Below, in pieces: positions 29,288 to 36,484 of a stretch of 64,000 nucleotides of DNA. Made by a program: the position numbers and the translations under genes. The notes beneath the pieces are model-generated. The model was not told where the DNA came from, did not search any database, and saw only the letters and a list, made by a program, of their open reading frames with translations. This DNA is from JAKOUY01 sp037045185. GTDB lineage: Bacteria > Actinomycetota > Acidimicrobiia > Acidimicrobiales > Ilumatobacteraceae. The stretch lies in assembly GCA_037045185.1 (NCBI GenBank), contig JBAOHQ010000004.1:987932-1051931 (forward strand), in the 5' to 3' direction. Numbering within the stretch: position 1 is the stretch's first letter; every line of letters starts with the position of its first letter.

Positions 29288-30655
29288 CTGGGTGGTGGGT
29301 TTTCGTGGGTCCACCGTCGGGTGAGCCATCGGCGTGATCCTTGGTGTTCCTGTCAGAACGAACCGAGGAGATCACACCGATGGCGCTGGATGAGTCTGCC
29401 CTGTCCGAACTCGTCGTTGCGCTGCGCACGCGCGATGGCGGCGTTGATCTTGTGCGCGAGCTGGCCCAGTGGTTGGCGAATGAGTTGATCGAGGCCGAAG
29501 CCACCGAGGTGATCGGCGCCGGCCCGTATGAACGCACCGAGGGGCGGGTGACCGAACGCAACGGTCACCGGACGCGGACGTTGACGACGAAGGCTGGCGA
29601 TCTCGAGCTGGCGATCCCCAAGCTGCGCAAGGGCAGCTTCTTCCCGAGCATTCTCGAGCCGCGCCGACGGATCGACCAGGCCCTGTACGCGGTCGTGATG
29701 GAGGCCTACGTGTCCGGAGTGTCGACCCGCTCGGTCGACGCGCTCGTGCAGTCGATGGGCGCGTCCGCGGGCGTGTCCAAGTCTGAGGTCTCCCGGATCT
29801 GTGCGGGGCTCGACGAACGCGTCGCCGCGTTCCGGAACCGCACGCTCGGTCACATCGAGTTCCCGTACGTCTACCTCGACGCGATCTACGTCCACGTCCG
29901 CGACGACGCCTTGGGCCAGGTCGTGTCCAGAGCGATCGTCGTCGCCACCGGCGTGACCGCTCAGGGCGGCCGTGAGGTACTTGGCGTCGACGTCGGTGAC
30001 TCCGAAGCCGAGACGTTCTGGACAGCGTTCCTGCGTTCGCTCAAAGCCCGCGGCCTTACCGGCGTGCGGCTCGTCATCTCCGACGCGCACGAAGGCCTGC
30101 GCGCCGCGATCCGCAAGACCCTGCAGGGAAGCTCGTGGCAACGATGCCGCGTGCACTACGTCCGCAACCTGCTCGCTCCCGTGCCCAAGGCCCACCAAGA
30201 GATGGTCGCCGCCGCGTTCCGATCGATCTTCGCGTTGACCACCCCAGCCGACGTCGCAGCGCGCTGGGACGAGGTCGCCGTCATGCTCGCCGACAGGTTC
30301 CCCAAAGCCGCCGCGCTGATGGACACCGCCAAGACCGACGTGCTCGCGTTCACCGCGTTCCCCAAGGCGCACTGGCGCCAGATCTGGAGCAACAACCCGC
30401 TCGAACGCCTGAACAAAGAGATCCGCCGGCGCACCGCCGTCGTTGGGATCTTTCCCAACGACGCGGCCGTGATCCGACTCGTCGGCGCCGTGCTCGCCGA
30501 TCAGCACGACGAGTGGGCGATCGCTCGCCGCTACTTCAGCGAGGCCTCGATGACCAAGCTCTACACGCGCGATACTGACCCTGCCGTCACCGCCGAACTC
30601 GAACCCGGCGACTGACGACCACCAGGATCCGCGTCACGCGAATCCCACCACGCCA
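29288..30655 (+). mobile_element. IS256-family element, apparently complete
   Basis: Surrounds an intact transposase. Short imperfect inverted repeats containing GGTGGTGGG (29292-29300) and TCCCACCAC (30643-30651) mark the ends; the exact boundaries and target duplication are not resolved. Different subgroup from the IS256 at 14638. It lies at the right end of the island, about 180 bp from the tRNA-Leu 3' end. Confidence 0.65.
29380..30615 (+). CDS. IS256-family transposase, intact
   Basis: 411 residues from ATG 29380, GAGGAG ten bases upstream. Transposase_mut features: MALDESALSELVVALRTRDG; GAGPYERTEGRVTERNGHR; catalytic Asp in YVYLDAIYVHVRDD; second Asp in LVISDAHEGLRAAI; CRVHYVRNLL; and the Glu in NNPLERLNKEIRRR. 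Full family length and no frameshift, so it may be active. Confidence 0.92.
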   Translation: MALDESALSELVVALRTRDGGVDLVRELAQWLANELIEAEATEVIGAGPYERTEGRVTERNGHRTRTLTTKAGDLELAIPKLRKGSFFPSILEPRRRIDQALYAVVMEAYVSGVSTRSVDALVQSMGASAGVSKSEVSRICAGLDERVAAFRNRTLGHIEFPYVYLDAIYVHVRDDALGQVVSRAIVVATGVTAQGGREVLGVDVGDSEAETFWTAFLRSLKARGLTGVRLVISDAHEGLRAAIRKTLQGSSWQRCRVHYVRNLLAPVPKAHQEMVAAAFRSIFALTTPADVAARWDEVAVMLADRFPKAAALMDTAKTDVLAFTAFPKAHWRQIWSNNPLERLNKEIRRRTAVVGIFPNDAAVIRLVGAVLADQHDEWAIARRYFSEASMTKLYTRDTDPAVTAELEPGD

Positions 30656-30809
30656 CGGGACGCTCCTCGTCCGGCGCCTCAGCGACAGGGCGGAGTCGAA
30701 CGGATCAGCTGCGAAGCGTCAGCTCTGGTCCTTGAATGATGCGGTCAGCGGGTGCCGTCGGCCGCCGGTAGAAGTCCGGTAGAAGTCAGGGGTCCCGGCA
30801 CGCGAAGAA

Positions 30810-30856
30810 GACCCCAGCTGAGCTGGGGTGTTCCTAGTGGGCGAGGGGGGACTTGA
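30810..30856 (-). repeat. Right copy of the tRNA-Leu 3'-end direct repeat (att-like)
   Basis: The last ~19 nt of the tRNA plus its terminator, matching 6273-6316 in the same orientation. Together they bound the 24.5-kb accessory segment. Differences: one G in the G-run and the short spacer between tRNA and hairpin. Confidence 0.6.
30811..30829 (-). terminator. Hairpin terminator after tRNA-Leu
   Basis: On the minus strand ACCCCAGCT and AGCTGGGGT form an 8-9 bp stem about 10 nt past the tRNA 3' end, followed by CTTCTTC. The island's left boundary carries a near copy (6274-6292). Confidence 0.6.
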
Positions 30857-30920
30857 ACCCCCACGTCCTTGCGAACACTGGCACCTGAAGCCAGCGCGTC
30901 TGCCATTCCGCCACTCGCCC
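30838..30920 (-). tRNA. tRNA-Leu (anticodon CAG)
   Basis: 83 nt. Acceptor GGGCGAG (5' end at 30920) pairs with CTCGCCC; anticodon stem CTGGC/GCCAG flanks TTCAGGT with anticodon CAG; there is a variable arm typical of a class II tRNA; the T-arm is GGGGGTTCAAGTCCCCC. CCA is not encoded. In mycobacteria a tRNA-Leu also lies beside fhaA, so this is a core gene; its 3' end was evidently the integration target for the island to its left. Confidence 0.93.
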
Positions 30921-30983
30921 GAGTGGAAGGCACAAGCTATCTCACCCGTGACCGGGGGCCAACCCGGTTCGGTGGCTGGCTCG

Positions 30984-31030
30984 TTCATGTCACCACATGA
31001 ACGGACAGGTCGTTCATGTGGTGACATGAA
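30984..31030. repeat. Perfect 20-bp inverted repeat upstream of fhaA
   Basis: Arms 30984-31003 and 31011-31030 are perfect reverse complements with a 7-nt spacer (GACAGGT). Each arm is itself nearly palindromic (TTCATGT, CACC, ACATGAA). It lies between tRNA-Leu and fhaA, 80 bp before the fhaA start. It could be a paired operator or a strong hairpin; the rest of 30921-31110 shows nothing else. Confidence 0.85.
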
Positions 31031-31110
31031 TGCGGCCGGGGGCGGCAAGGGGGGCGGCGGCACTCGGGGGTGGGGGTCAGGTGGGGTGCGGCGCTACTAC
31101 CCTGGTTGCG

Positions 31111-31773
31111 ATGGGATTGCAGGGGTTTGAGCGCGGTTTGGAGCGTATGGTCGAGGGCGTGTTTTCCCGCGGCTCGAAATCCGGCATCCGTCCTGTCGAA
31201 CTGGGGCGGCGGTTGTTGCGTGAGATGGACGACCACCGCAGCGTCGACGTCAAGGGGCGGCGCATCGTTCCCAACGAGTTCACCTTCCGCTTCAGCGAGC
31301 GTGACCACGCCAGCTTCGAGGACTACCGCGAAGCTCTCACCACCGAGCTGGGCGAGACCGTGCGGGAGTACGCCCGCACCGAGGGCTACCACTTCATGGG
31401 CCCGGTGTCGGTTGCCATGGAGGTCAACCCGGAGCAGAAGCCCGGCCGCTTCGAGCTCGGCTCACGGATGCGTGAGGGCGCGGGCGTCGCCGGGGTCGGC
31501 TCGCTGATCCTGCCCAGCGGTCAGCGCATCCCGCTGGACAAGCCGGTCATCATCATCGGTCGCCTGCCCGAGTGCGACGTCAGCCTGTCGGACCCCAACG
31601 TCAGCCGCCGGCACACCGAGGTCCGCTCGGCGGGCACCGGGTTCTTCGCCCGCGATCTCGGCTCCACCAACGGCACCATGGTGAACGGGCTGCGCCTGCA
31701 CAGCGACCAGCCGTTGAACGACGGCGACATCCTCAGCGTGGGTGGCACCCACATGCGCTTCGAGGCCTTGTGA
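31111..31773 (+). CDS. fhaA: FhaA-type protein (DUF3662 + FHA)
   Basis: 220 residues from ATG 31111. The N-terminal DUF3662 domain (residues 1-115: GLQGFERGLERMVEGVFSRG, RPVELGRRLLREMDDHRSV) is followed by a C-terminal FHA domain (about 135-218) with GRLPECDVSLSDPNVSRRHT and DLGSTNGTMVNG, the phosphothreonine-binding loops. FhaA reads PknB phosphorylation at sites of wall synthesis. It lacks the long middle region of the mycobacterial protein. A TACTAC box ~12 nt before the ATG suggests a leaderless start. First gene of the operon; its stop overlaps fhaB (GTGA). Confidence 0.9.
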   Translation: MGLQGFERGLERMVEGVFSRGSKSGIRPVELGRRLLREMDDHRSVDVKGRRIVPNEFTFRFSERDHASFEDYREALTTELGETVREYARTEGYHFMGPVSVAMEVNPEQKPGRFELGSRMREGAGVAGVGSLILPSGQRIPLDKPVIIIGRLPECDVSLSDPNVSRRHTEVRSAGTGFFARDLGSTNGTMVNGLRLHSDQPLNDGDILSVGGTHMRFEAL

Positions 31774-32360
31774 TCCTGGCGGCAACCGAGGATCTCCTCG
31801 GTGTTCTGAAGTACGCGGTGCTCGCCCTGCTGTACCTGTTCTTCGCCCGCGTCCTGTGGGCCGTGTGGAGCGAGGTGCGCGCCCCGAAACCCGGCCACGG
31901 CCAGCACGGCCCGCCCGGCCAGCACGGCCTGCAGCACGGCATGCCCCCCGGGCTGCAGCACGGGATGCCCTCGGGCGGTCCGCTCGACCCCACCGCCAAG
32001 GCTCCGTTCCCCGTCGCCATCCAGCAACCCAAGGGGCCCAAGCCGAAGGCCAAGCGGACCAAGGGCGTCGCCGGCTCCCGGCTCGTCATCGTCGAGCCCA
32101 AGGCGCGCAAGGGCTCGGCCTACGGCGTGGAGACCGAGATCACCGCCGGACGCAACGAGACGTGCGTGATCACGATCCCCGACGACACCTTCGCCAGCGG
32201 CCTGCACGCCAGGGTCTACCGCGACGCCGGCTCGCTGTACATCGACGACCTCGGCTCCACCAACGGGACCTTCGTCAACGGGCGGCGGATCACCTCGGCC
32301 ACCGCGCTCAGCGTGGGCGACAGCATCCAGATCGGCCAGACCATCATCGAGGTCGACTGA
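31770..32360 (+). CDS. fhaB: FhaB/FipA-type FHA protein
   Basis: 196 residues from GTG 31770, overlapping fhaA. One N-terminal membrane helix (VLKYAVLALLYLFFARVLWA, about 11-30), a Gly/His/Gln/Pro-rich linker with repeated QHG(M/L) units (about 45-70), then an FHA domain (about 105-190) with AGRNETCVITIPDD, SGLHARVYRD and DLGSTNGTFVNG. A membrane-anchored phosphothreonine reader, inferred to bring PknB-phosphorylated partners to the division site. Stop overlaps pstP (TGATG). Confidence 0.9.
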   Translation: MILAATEDLLGVLKYAVLALLYLFFARVLWAVWSEVRAPKPGHGQHGPPGQHGLQHGMPPGLQHGMPSGGPLDPTAKAPFPVAIQQPKGPKPKAKRTKGVAGSRLVIVEPKARKGSAYGVETEITAGRNETCVITIPDDTFASGLHARVYRDAGSLYIDDLGSTNGTFVNGRRITSATALSVGDSIQIGQTIIEVD

Positions 32361-33529
32361 TGGGAGAGCCCACGGATCACCAGGCCCCCCAGCTGCGCTG
32401 GGGCGCAGCGACCCACCCCGGACGGGCCCGCCCGGAGAACGAGGACAACTACGTCGCCGGGCCGAACCTGTTCGTCGTCGCCGACGGCATGGGCGGGCAC
32501 GCAGCCGGCGAGGTGGCCAGCGAGATCGCCGTGTCCGTGCTGGACGAGCGCCTGGCCACCGGCGCCTCCAGCATCGGCGTGGTCGTGGCCGCGGCCATCG
32601 AGGCCAACTCGGCCATCTTCCACGAGGCTCACGCCGACTACGACCGCCGCGGCATGGGCACCACGATCACCGGCATCGTCGTGCTGTACCCGGGAACGGG
32701 CGACACCGATCAGATCCAGATCATCGACCCGATCGAGCCCCCGCCGTCGGAGTACGCCGGGCGCCTGGCCATCATCAACGTCGGCGATTCGCGCACCTAC
32801 GTGATGCGCCACGGCCACCTGCGGCGGATGACCATCGACCACAGCTACGTCCAGGAGCTGCTGGCCACCGGGCACATCACCGAGCCGGAAGCCCGCGCCC
32901 ACCCGCGGCGCAACATCGTCACCCGGGCCCTTGGCATCGACCCCACGGTGCGCGTCGACAGCTGGGTCATCCCGCTGGTGCGCAACGACCGCTTCATCCT
33001 GTGCAGCGACGGTCTGGTGGACGAGGTCGACGACGCCCGCATCGCCCAGGTCGTCGCCGAACACGCCGACCCGCAGGCCTGCGCCGACGCCCTGGTCGAC
33101 GCGGCCAACGCAGCAGGCGGGCGGGACAACACCACGGTGGTGGTGCTGGACGTGCTGGAGGGTCAGGAGGCGCCCGACTACGACCACGAGCCCCCGCTGG
33201 ACCTCAACGCCCCCACCTGGCTGGACGACAGCCCCGAGCCCGAGCTGGTCACCGCCGGCGCCGTGCACGTGGCGGGGCCGGGCGACGCCCCCCGGTTCAT
33301 GACGCCGGGTAAGTTCCTGTTCGGCCTGGCCCTGGCGGCCATCGCCGTGGTCAGCGTGGTGCTCGGCCTCGTCGCCCTGCAAAGCGACGACTCGCCGCCC
33401 ACCACCACGACCACGACGACCACCAGCACCACCTCGCCACCAACCACCACCACGACCACGTCGTCCACCACGACCACGTCGAGCTCCGTCCCGCTCGCCG
33501 GGCGGGGGCCCTCGGCGTCGTCACCGTGA
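32360..33529 (+). CDS. pstP: PstP, PP2C-type Ser/Thr phosphatase
   Basis: 389 residues. PP2C motifs: RPENEDNYVAG, VVADGMGGHAAGE (metal-binding Asp), DRRGMGTTITG, IINVGDSRTYVMRHG, ILCSDGLVDEV and GGRDNTTVVVL. One membrane helix follows (FLFGLALAAIAVVSVVLGLV, about 320-340), then a short Thr/Ser/Pro-rich external tail instead of a folded domain. It dephosphorylates PknB and wall-synthesis proteins. Coupled to fhaB; rodA starts 10 bp after the stop. Confidence 0.93.
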   Translation: MGEPTDHQAPQLRWGAATHPGRARPENEDNYVAGPNLFVVADGMGGHAAGEVASEIAVSVLDERLATGASSIGVVVAAAIEANSAIFHEAHADYDRRGMGTTITGIVVLYPGTGDTDQIQIIDPIEPPPSEYAGRLAIINVGDSRTYVMRHGHLRRMTIDHSYVQELLATGHITEPEARAHPRRNIVTRALGIDPTVRVDSWVIPLVRNDRFILCSDGLVDEVDDARIAQVVAEHADPQACADALVDAANAAGGRDNTTVVVLDVLEGQEAPDYDHEPPLDLNAPTWLDDSPEPELVTAGAVHVAGPGDAPRFMTPGKFLFGLALAAIAVVSVVLGLVALQSDDSPPTTTTTTTTSTTSPPTTTTTTSSTTTTSSSVPLAGRGPSASSP

Positions 33530-33539
33530 CCTGCGCACC

Positions 33540-34928
33540 ATGAGCCGCTTCCGCACCATCGCCACCTCCCGTCGCAACACGGAACTGGGTCTGGTGCTGA
33601 TGGCCGCCATCATCACCGGCGGCGCCTACACCCTCGCCGCGCTGGGCAAGAACACCGAGCTCCCGCCCAAGCTGGTCCCGTTCCTCATCGCCACGGTCAG
33701 CATCCTGATCGGCACCCACGTGGCCAATCGGCTGTTCGCCAAGGGCGCCGACGCCACCATCTTGCCCATCGCCGCACTGCTGAACGGCGTTGGTTACGTG
33801 ATGATCGCCCGGCTCAGTGAACGCCTGGCCGGGTTGCAGACCACGTGGACGTTCATCTCCGTGGTGGCCTACGTGCTCACCCTGATGGTGGTCCAGCGGG
33901 CCAGTGACCTGGCTCGATACACCTGGACGTTCCTGTTCCTCGGCGTCGGCCTGCTGCTGATGCCCCTGGTGCCCGGCCTCGGCGCCACGCAGAACGGGGC
34001 GCGCATCGGCGTGGCCGTGGGCGCCGTGAACTTCCAGCCGGGCGAGTTCGCCAAGATCGCCCTGGCGCTGTTCTTCGCCGGCTACCTGGCCGACAAGCGT
34101 GAGCTGATCGCCGCCAGTACCTGGAAGGTCGGCCCGCTGCACCTGCCCGAGCCGCGCTACCTGCTGCCCATCGTGCTGGCCTGGGGCTTCGCCGTCGTGG
34201 TGATGGTGGCCGAAAAGGACCTCGGCTCGTCGCTGATGTTCTTCACCCTGTTCGTCGTGATGCTGTGGGTGGCCACCGAGCGGGCCGTCTACCTGGTGTT
34301 CGGGGTGGTCAGCTTCGCCGGAGCGGCATTCGTCGCCTGGAAGCTGTTCAGCCACGTCCAACTGCGCGTCAACCTGTGGCTCGACCCGTGGTCGCGCTAC
34401 GGCCCGGAGACCGGCGGGCGCGGCTACCAGAACGTCCAGGCGCTGTTCGCCATGGCCGACGGCGGCATCGGCGGGCGCGGCCTGGGCCTCGGAACACCGA
34501 ACAAGATCCCCGAGGCCAAGAACGACTTCATCTTCGCCGCGATCGGCGAGGAGATGGGCCTGATCGGGGCCACGGCCGTGCTGATCGCCTTCGTGCTGAT
34601 GATCGGCGCCGGGCTGCGCATCGCCACCCGCGCCGAGCGCCCCTTCGAGAAGCTGCTGGCCACCGGCCTGTCCACCATCATCGGCGTGCAGGCGTTCATC
34701 ATCATCGGCGGTGTGGTCCGGGTCATCCCGCTGACGGGCCTGACCCTGCCCTTCGTCAGCTATGGCGGCTCCAGCCTGCTGGCCAACTACGTGCTCCTGG
34801 CCCTGCTGATCCGGGTCAGTGACTCCACCGCCCGGCGCCTCGGCGAAACGCCGGACACGCTGACGATGGGCGAGCGGTGGACGAAGTGGCGCAAACGCAG
34901 CGCGCTGAAGTGGGCGGGGCGCACGTGA
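33540..34928 (+). CDS. rodA: RodA/FtsW-type SEDS glycosyltransferase
   Basis: 462 residues with about ten to twelve membrane helices. SEDS signatures: GAVNFQPGEFAKIALALFFA, EKDLGSSLMFFTLFVVMLWV, the periplasmic GGRGYQNVQALFAMADGGIG segment and PLTGLTLPFVSYGGSSLLAN near the end. It polymerises lipid II into glycan together with the class B PBP encoded next. Its stop overlaps the pbpA GTG start (GTGA). Confidence 0.93.
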   Translation: MSRFRTIATSRRNTELGLVLMAAIITGGAYTLAALGKNTELPPKLVPFLIATVSILIGTHVANRLFAKGADATILPIAALLNGVGYVMIARLSERLAGLQTTWTFISVVAYVLTLMVVQRASDLARYTWTFLFLGVGLLLMPLVPGLGATQNGARIGVAVGAVNFQPGEFAKIALALFFAGYLADKRELIAASTWKVGPLHLPEPRYLLPIVLAWGFAVVVMVAEKDLGSSLMFFTLFVVMLWVATERAVYLVFGVVSFAGAAFVAWKLFSHVQLRVNLWLDPWSRYGPETGGRGYQNVQALFAMADGGIGGRGLGLGTPNKIPEAKNDFIFAAIGEEMGLIGATAVLIAFVLMIGAGLRIATRAERPFEKLLATGLSTIIGVQAFIIIGGVVRVIPLTGLTLPFVSYGGSSLLANYVLLALLIRVSDSTARRLGETPDTLTMGERWTKWRKRSALKWAGRT

Positions 34929-36406
34929 ACAGCCGCATCCGCAAGCTGGCCGTCGGGCTCCTGGCCTGCTACCTGGTGCTGTTCGTCCAGCTCAACGTGA
35001 TCCAGGTGGCCCAGCAGGACAGCCTGGCCGCCGACCCGCGCAACAGCCGCCAGACCATCCGTGACTTCAACCGGATGCGCGGCCCCATCGTCACCGCCGA
35101 CGGCGTGGTCATCGCCCAGAGCCGGCCGACGTCCAAGGGCTCGACGTTCAAGTTCCAGCGGGAGTACCCGCAGGGCAAGCTGTTCGGCAACGTCACCGGC
35201 TACTACACACTGAACTTCGGCTCCACCCAGCTCGAGGACTCGATGAACGACGTCTTGATGGGCGACACCCCGGCGCAGGATCTGCAGGCCGTCGGCGACC
35301 TGTTCAAGGGCGAGAACTTCGGCTCGGTGAAGCTCACCCTGCGCGCCGACCTGCAGGCCGTGGTGGCCAAGGCGCTGGGCAACAAGACCGGTTCGGTGGT
35401 CGTGATGGAGCCGCGGACCGGCAGGGTGCTGGCGATGGTCAACAACCCGCGCTATGACCCCAACCTGATCGTGGTTCCCAGCACCGCCAAGGCCGAGCAG
35501 GCGCTGAACTTCCTCCTGGCCCAGAAGACCAAGCCGCTCTTGGACCGGACCTACCAGGAGAACTACATGCCTGGTTCGTCGTTCAAGATCATCACCACCG
35601 GCATCGCCCTGCAAGCCGGAGTGGTCAGCCTGGACACCACCTTCCCCGACGAGTCCAGCTTCGTGCCGCCGCAGACCAAGAACCCGATCCAGAACTTCAA
35701 GGGGCACACCTGCGGTGGCTCGATGCTGGAGGTCTTCTACCGCAGCTGCAACATCTCCTTCGCCCGCATCGCCCTGGCCGTCGGGCCGCAGGGCATGGTG
35801 GACGGCACGAAGGCGTGGGGTGTCGGCGAGAAGGTCCCCATCGACCTGCCCTCACCGGCCGCCAGCCGCTTCGGTGACGACGCCAGGGCCTTCGCCAAGT
35901 CGCTGCCCCTGCTGGCCATCGGCGGGTTCGGGCAGGGCAACGACGTGATGGTGCCGATGCACATGGCCATGGTGGCCAGCACCGTGGCCAACGGTGGCGT
36001 GATGATGAAGCCGTACGTCGTCGACGAGACCCTGGCGCACAACGGCGCGGTGCTCACCAAGACCACCCCGCAGCAGTGGAAGCGGCCGATCAGCTCACGC
36101 ACCGCCGACATCCTCACCACGATGATGATCGGTGTGGTCAACCAGGGCACCGGGCGGAAGATGAAGCTGGCCAACGGCATCCAGGCCGCGGCCAAGACCG
36201 GCACCGCCCAGCTCAACGCCACCGGTCCGGAGAAGTCCAACGCCTGGATCGTCGGGTTCGCCCCGGCCGACGCCCCGCGCTACGCCGTCGCCGTGGTCCT
36301 CAAGGGCGGGGAGAACGACGAGATCAGCGAGTCCACCGGTGGCACGCTGGCCGGCCCGATCGCCAAGCAGATCCTCGACTACCTGTTCGCCCACGACGGC
36401 CGCTGA
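34925..36406 (+). CDS. pbpA: PbpA-type class B penicillin-binding protein
   Basis: 493 residues, GTG start coupled to rodA. An N-terminal anchor (LAVGLLACYLVLFVQLNVIQ) is followed by the dimerisation domain and a transpeptidase domain with SxxK in MPGSSFKIITTG, SxN in YRSCNISFA and KTG in AAKTGTAQL. A transpeptidase cross-linking glycan made by RodA, with extracytoplasmic catalysis. In mycobacteria the orthologue is a PknB target. Confidence 0.93.
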   Translation: MNSRIRKLAVGLLACYLVLFVQLNVIQVAQQDSLAADPRNSRQTIRDFNRMRGPIVTADGVVIAQSRPTSKGSTFKFQREYPQGKLFGNVTGYYTLNFGSTQLEDSMNDVLMGDTPAQDLQAVGDLFKGENFGSVKLTLRADLQAVVAKALGNKTGSVVVMEPRTGRVLAMVNNPRYDPNLIVVPSTAKAEQALNFLLAQKTKPLLDRTYQENYMPGSSFKIITTGIALQAGVVSLDTTFPDESSFVPPQTKNPIQNFKGHTCGGSMLEVFYRSCNISFARIALAVGPQGMVDGTKAWGVGEKVPIDLPSPAASRFGDDARAFAKSLPLLAIGGFGQGNDVMVPMHMAMVASTVANGGVMMKPYVVDETLAHNGAVLTKTTPQQWKRPISSRTADILTTMMIGVVNQGTGRKMKLANGIQAAAKTGTAQLNATGPEKSNAWIVGFAPADAPRYAVAVVLKGGENDEISESTGGTLAGPIAKQILDYLFAHDGR

Positions 36407-36484
36407 TGGACCCGTCCGAGAACTGGCTAGCCTTGACCAGCGTTTGTTTCGGGTAGTCCCCGTTCGCCCGCTGATGAGTACCCG

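Noticed and set aside
33370..33500. Repetitive ACC/ACG run in pstP, looks like a simple repeat
   Set aside because: It encodes the Thr/Ser-rich external tail of PstP in frame; not a separate element.
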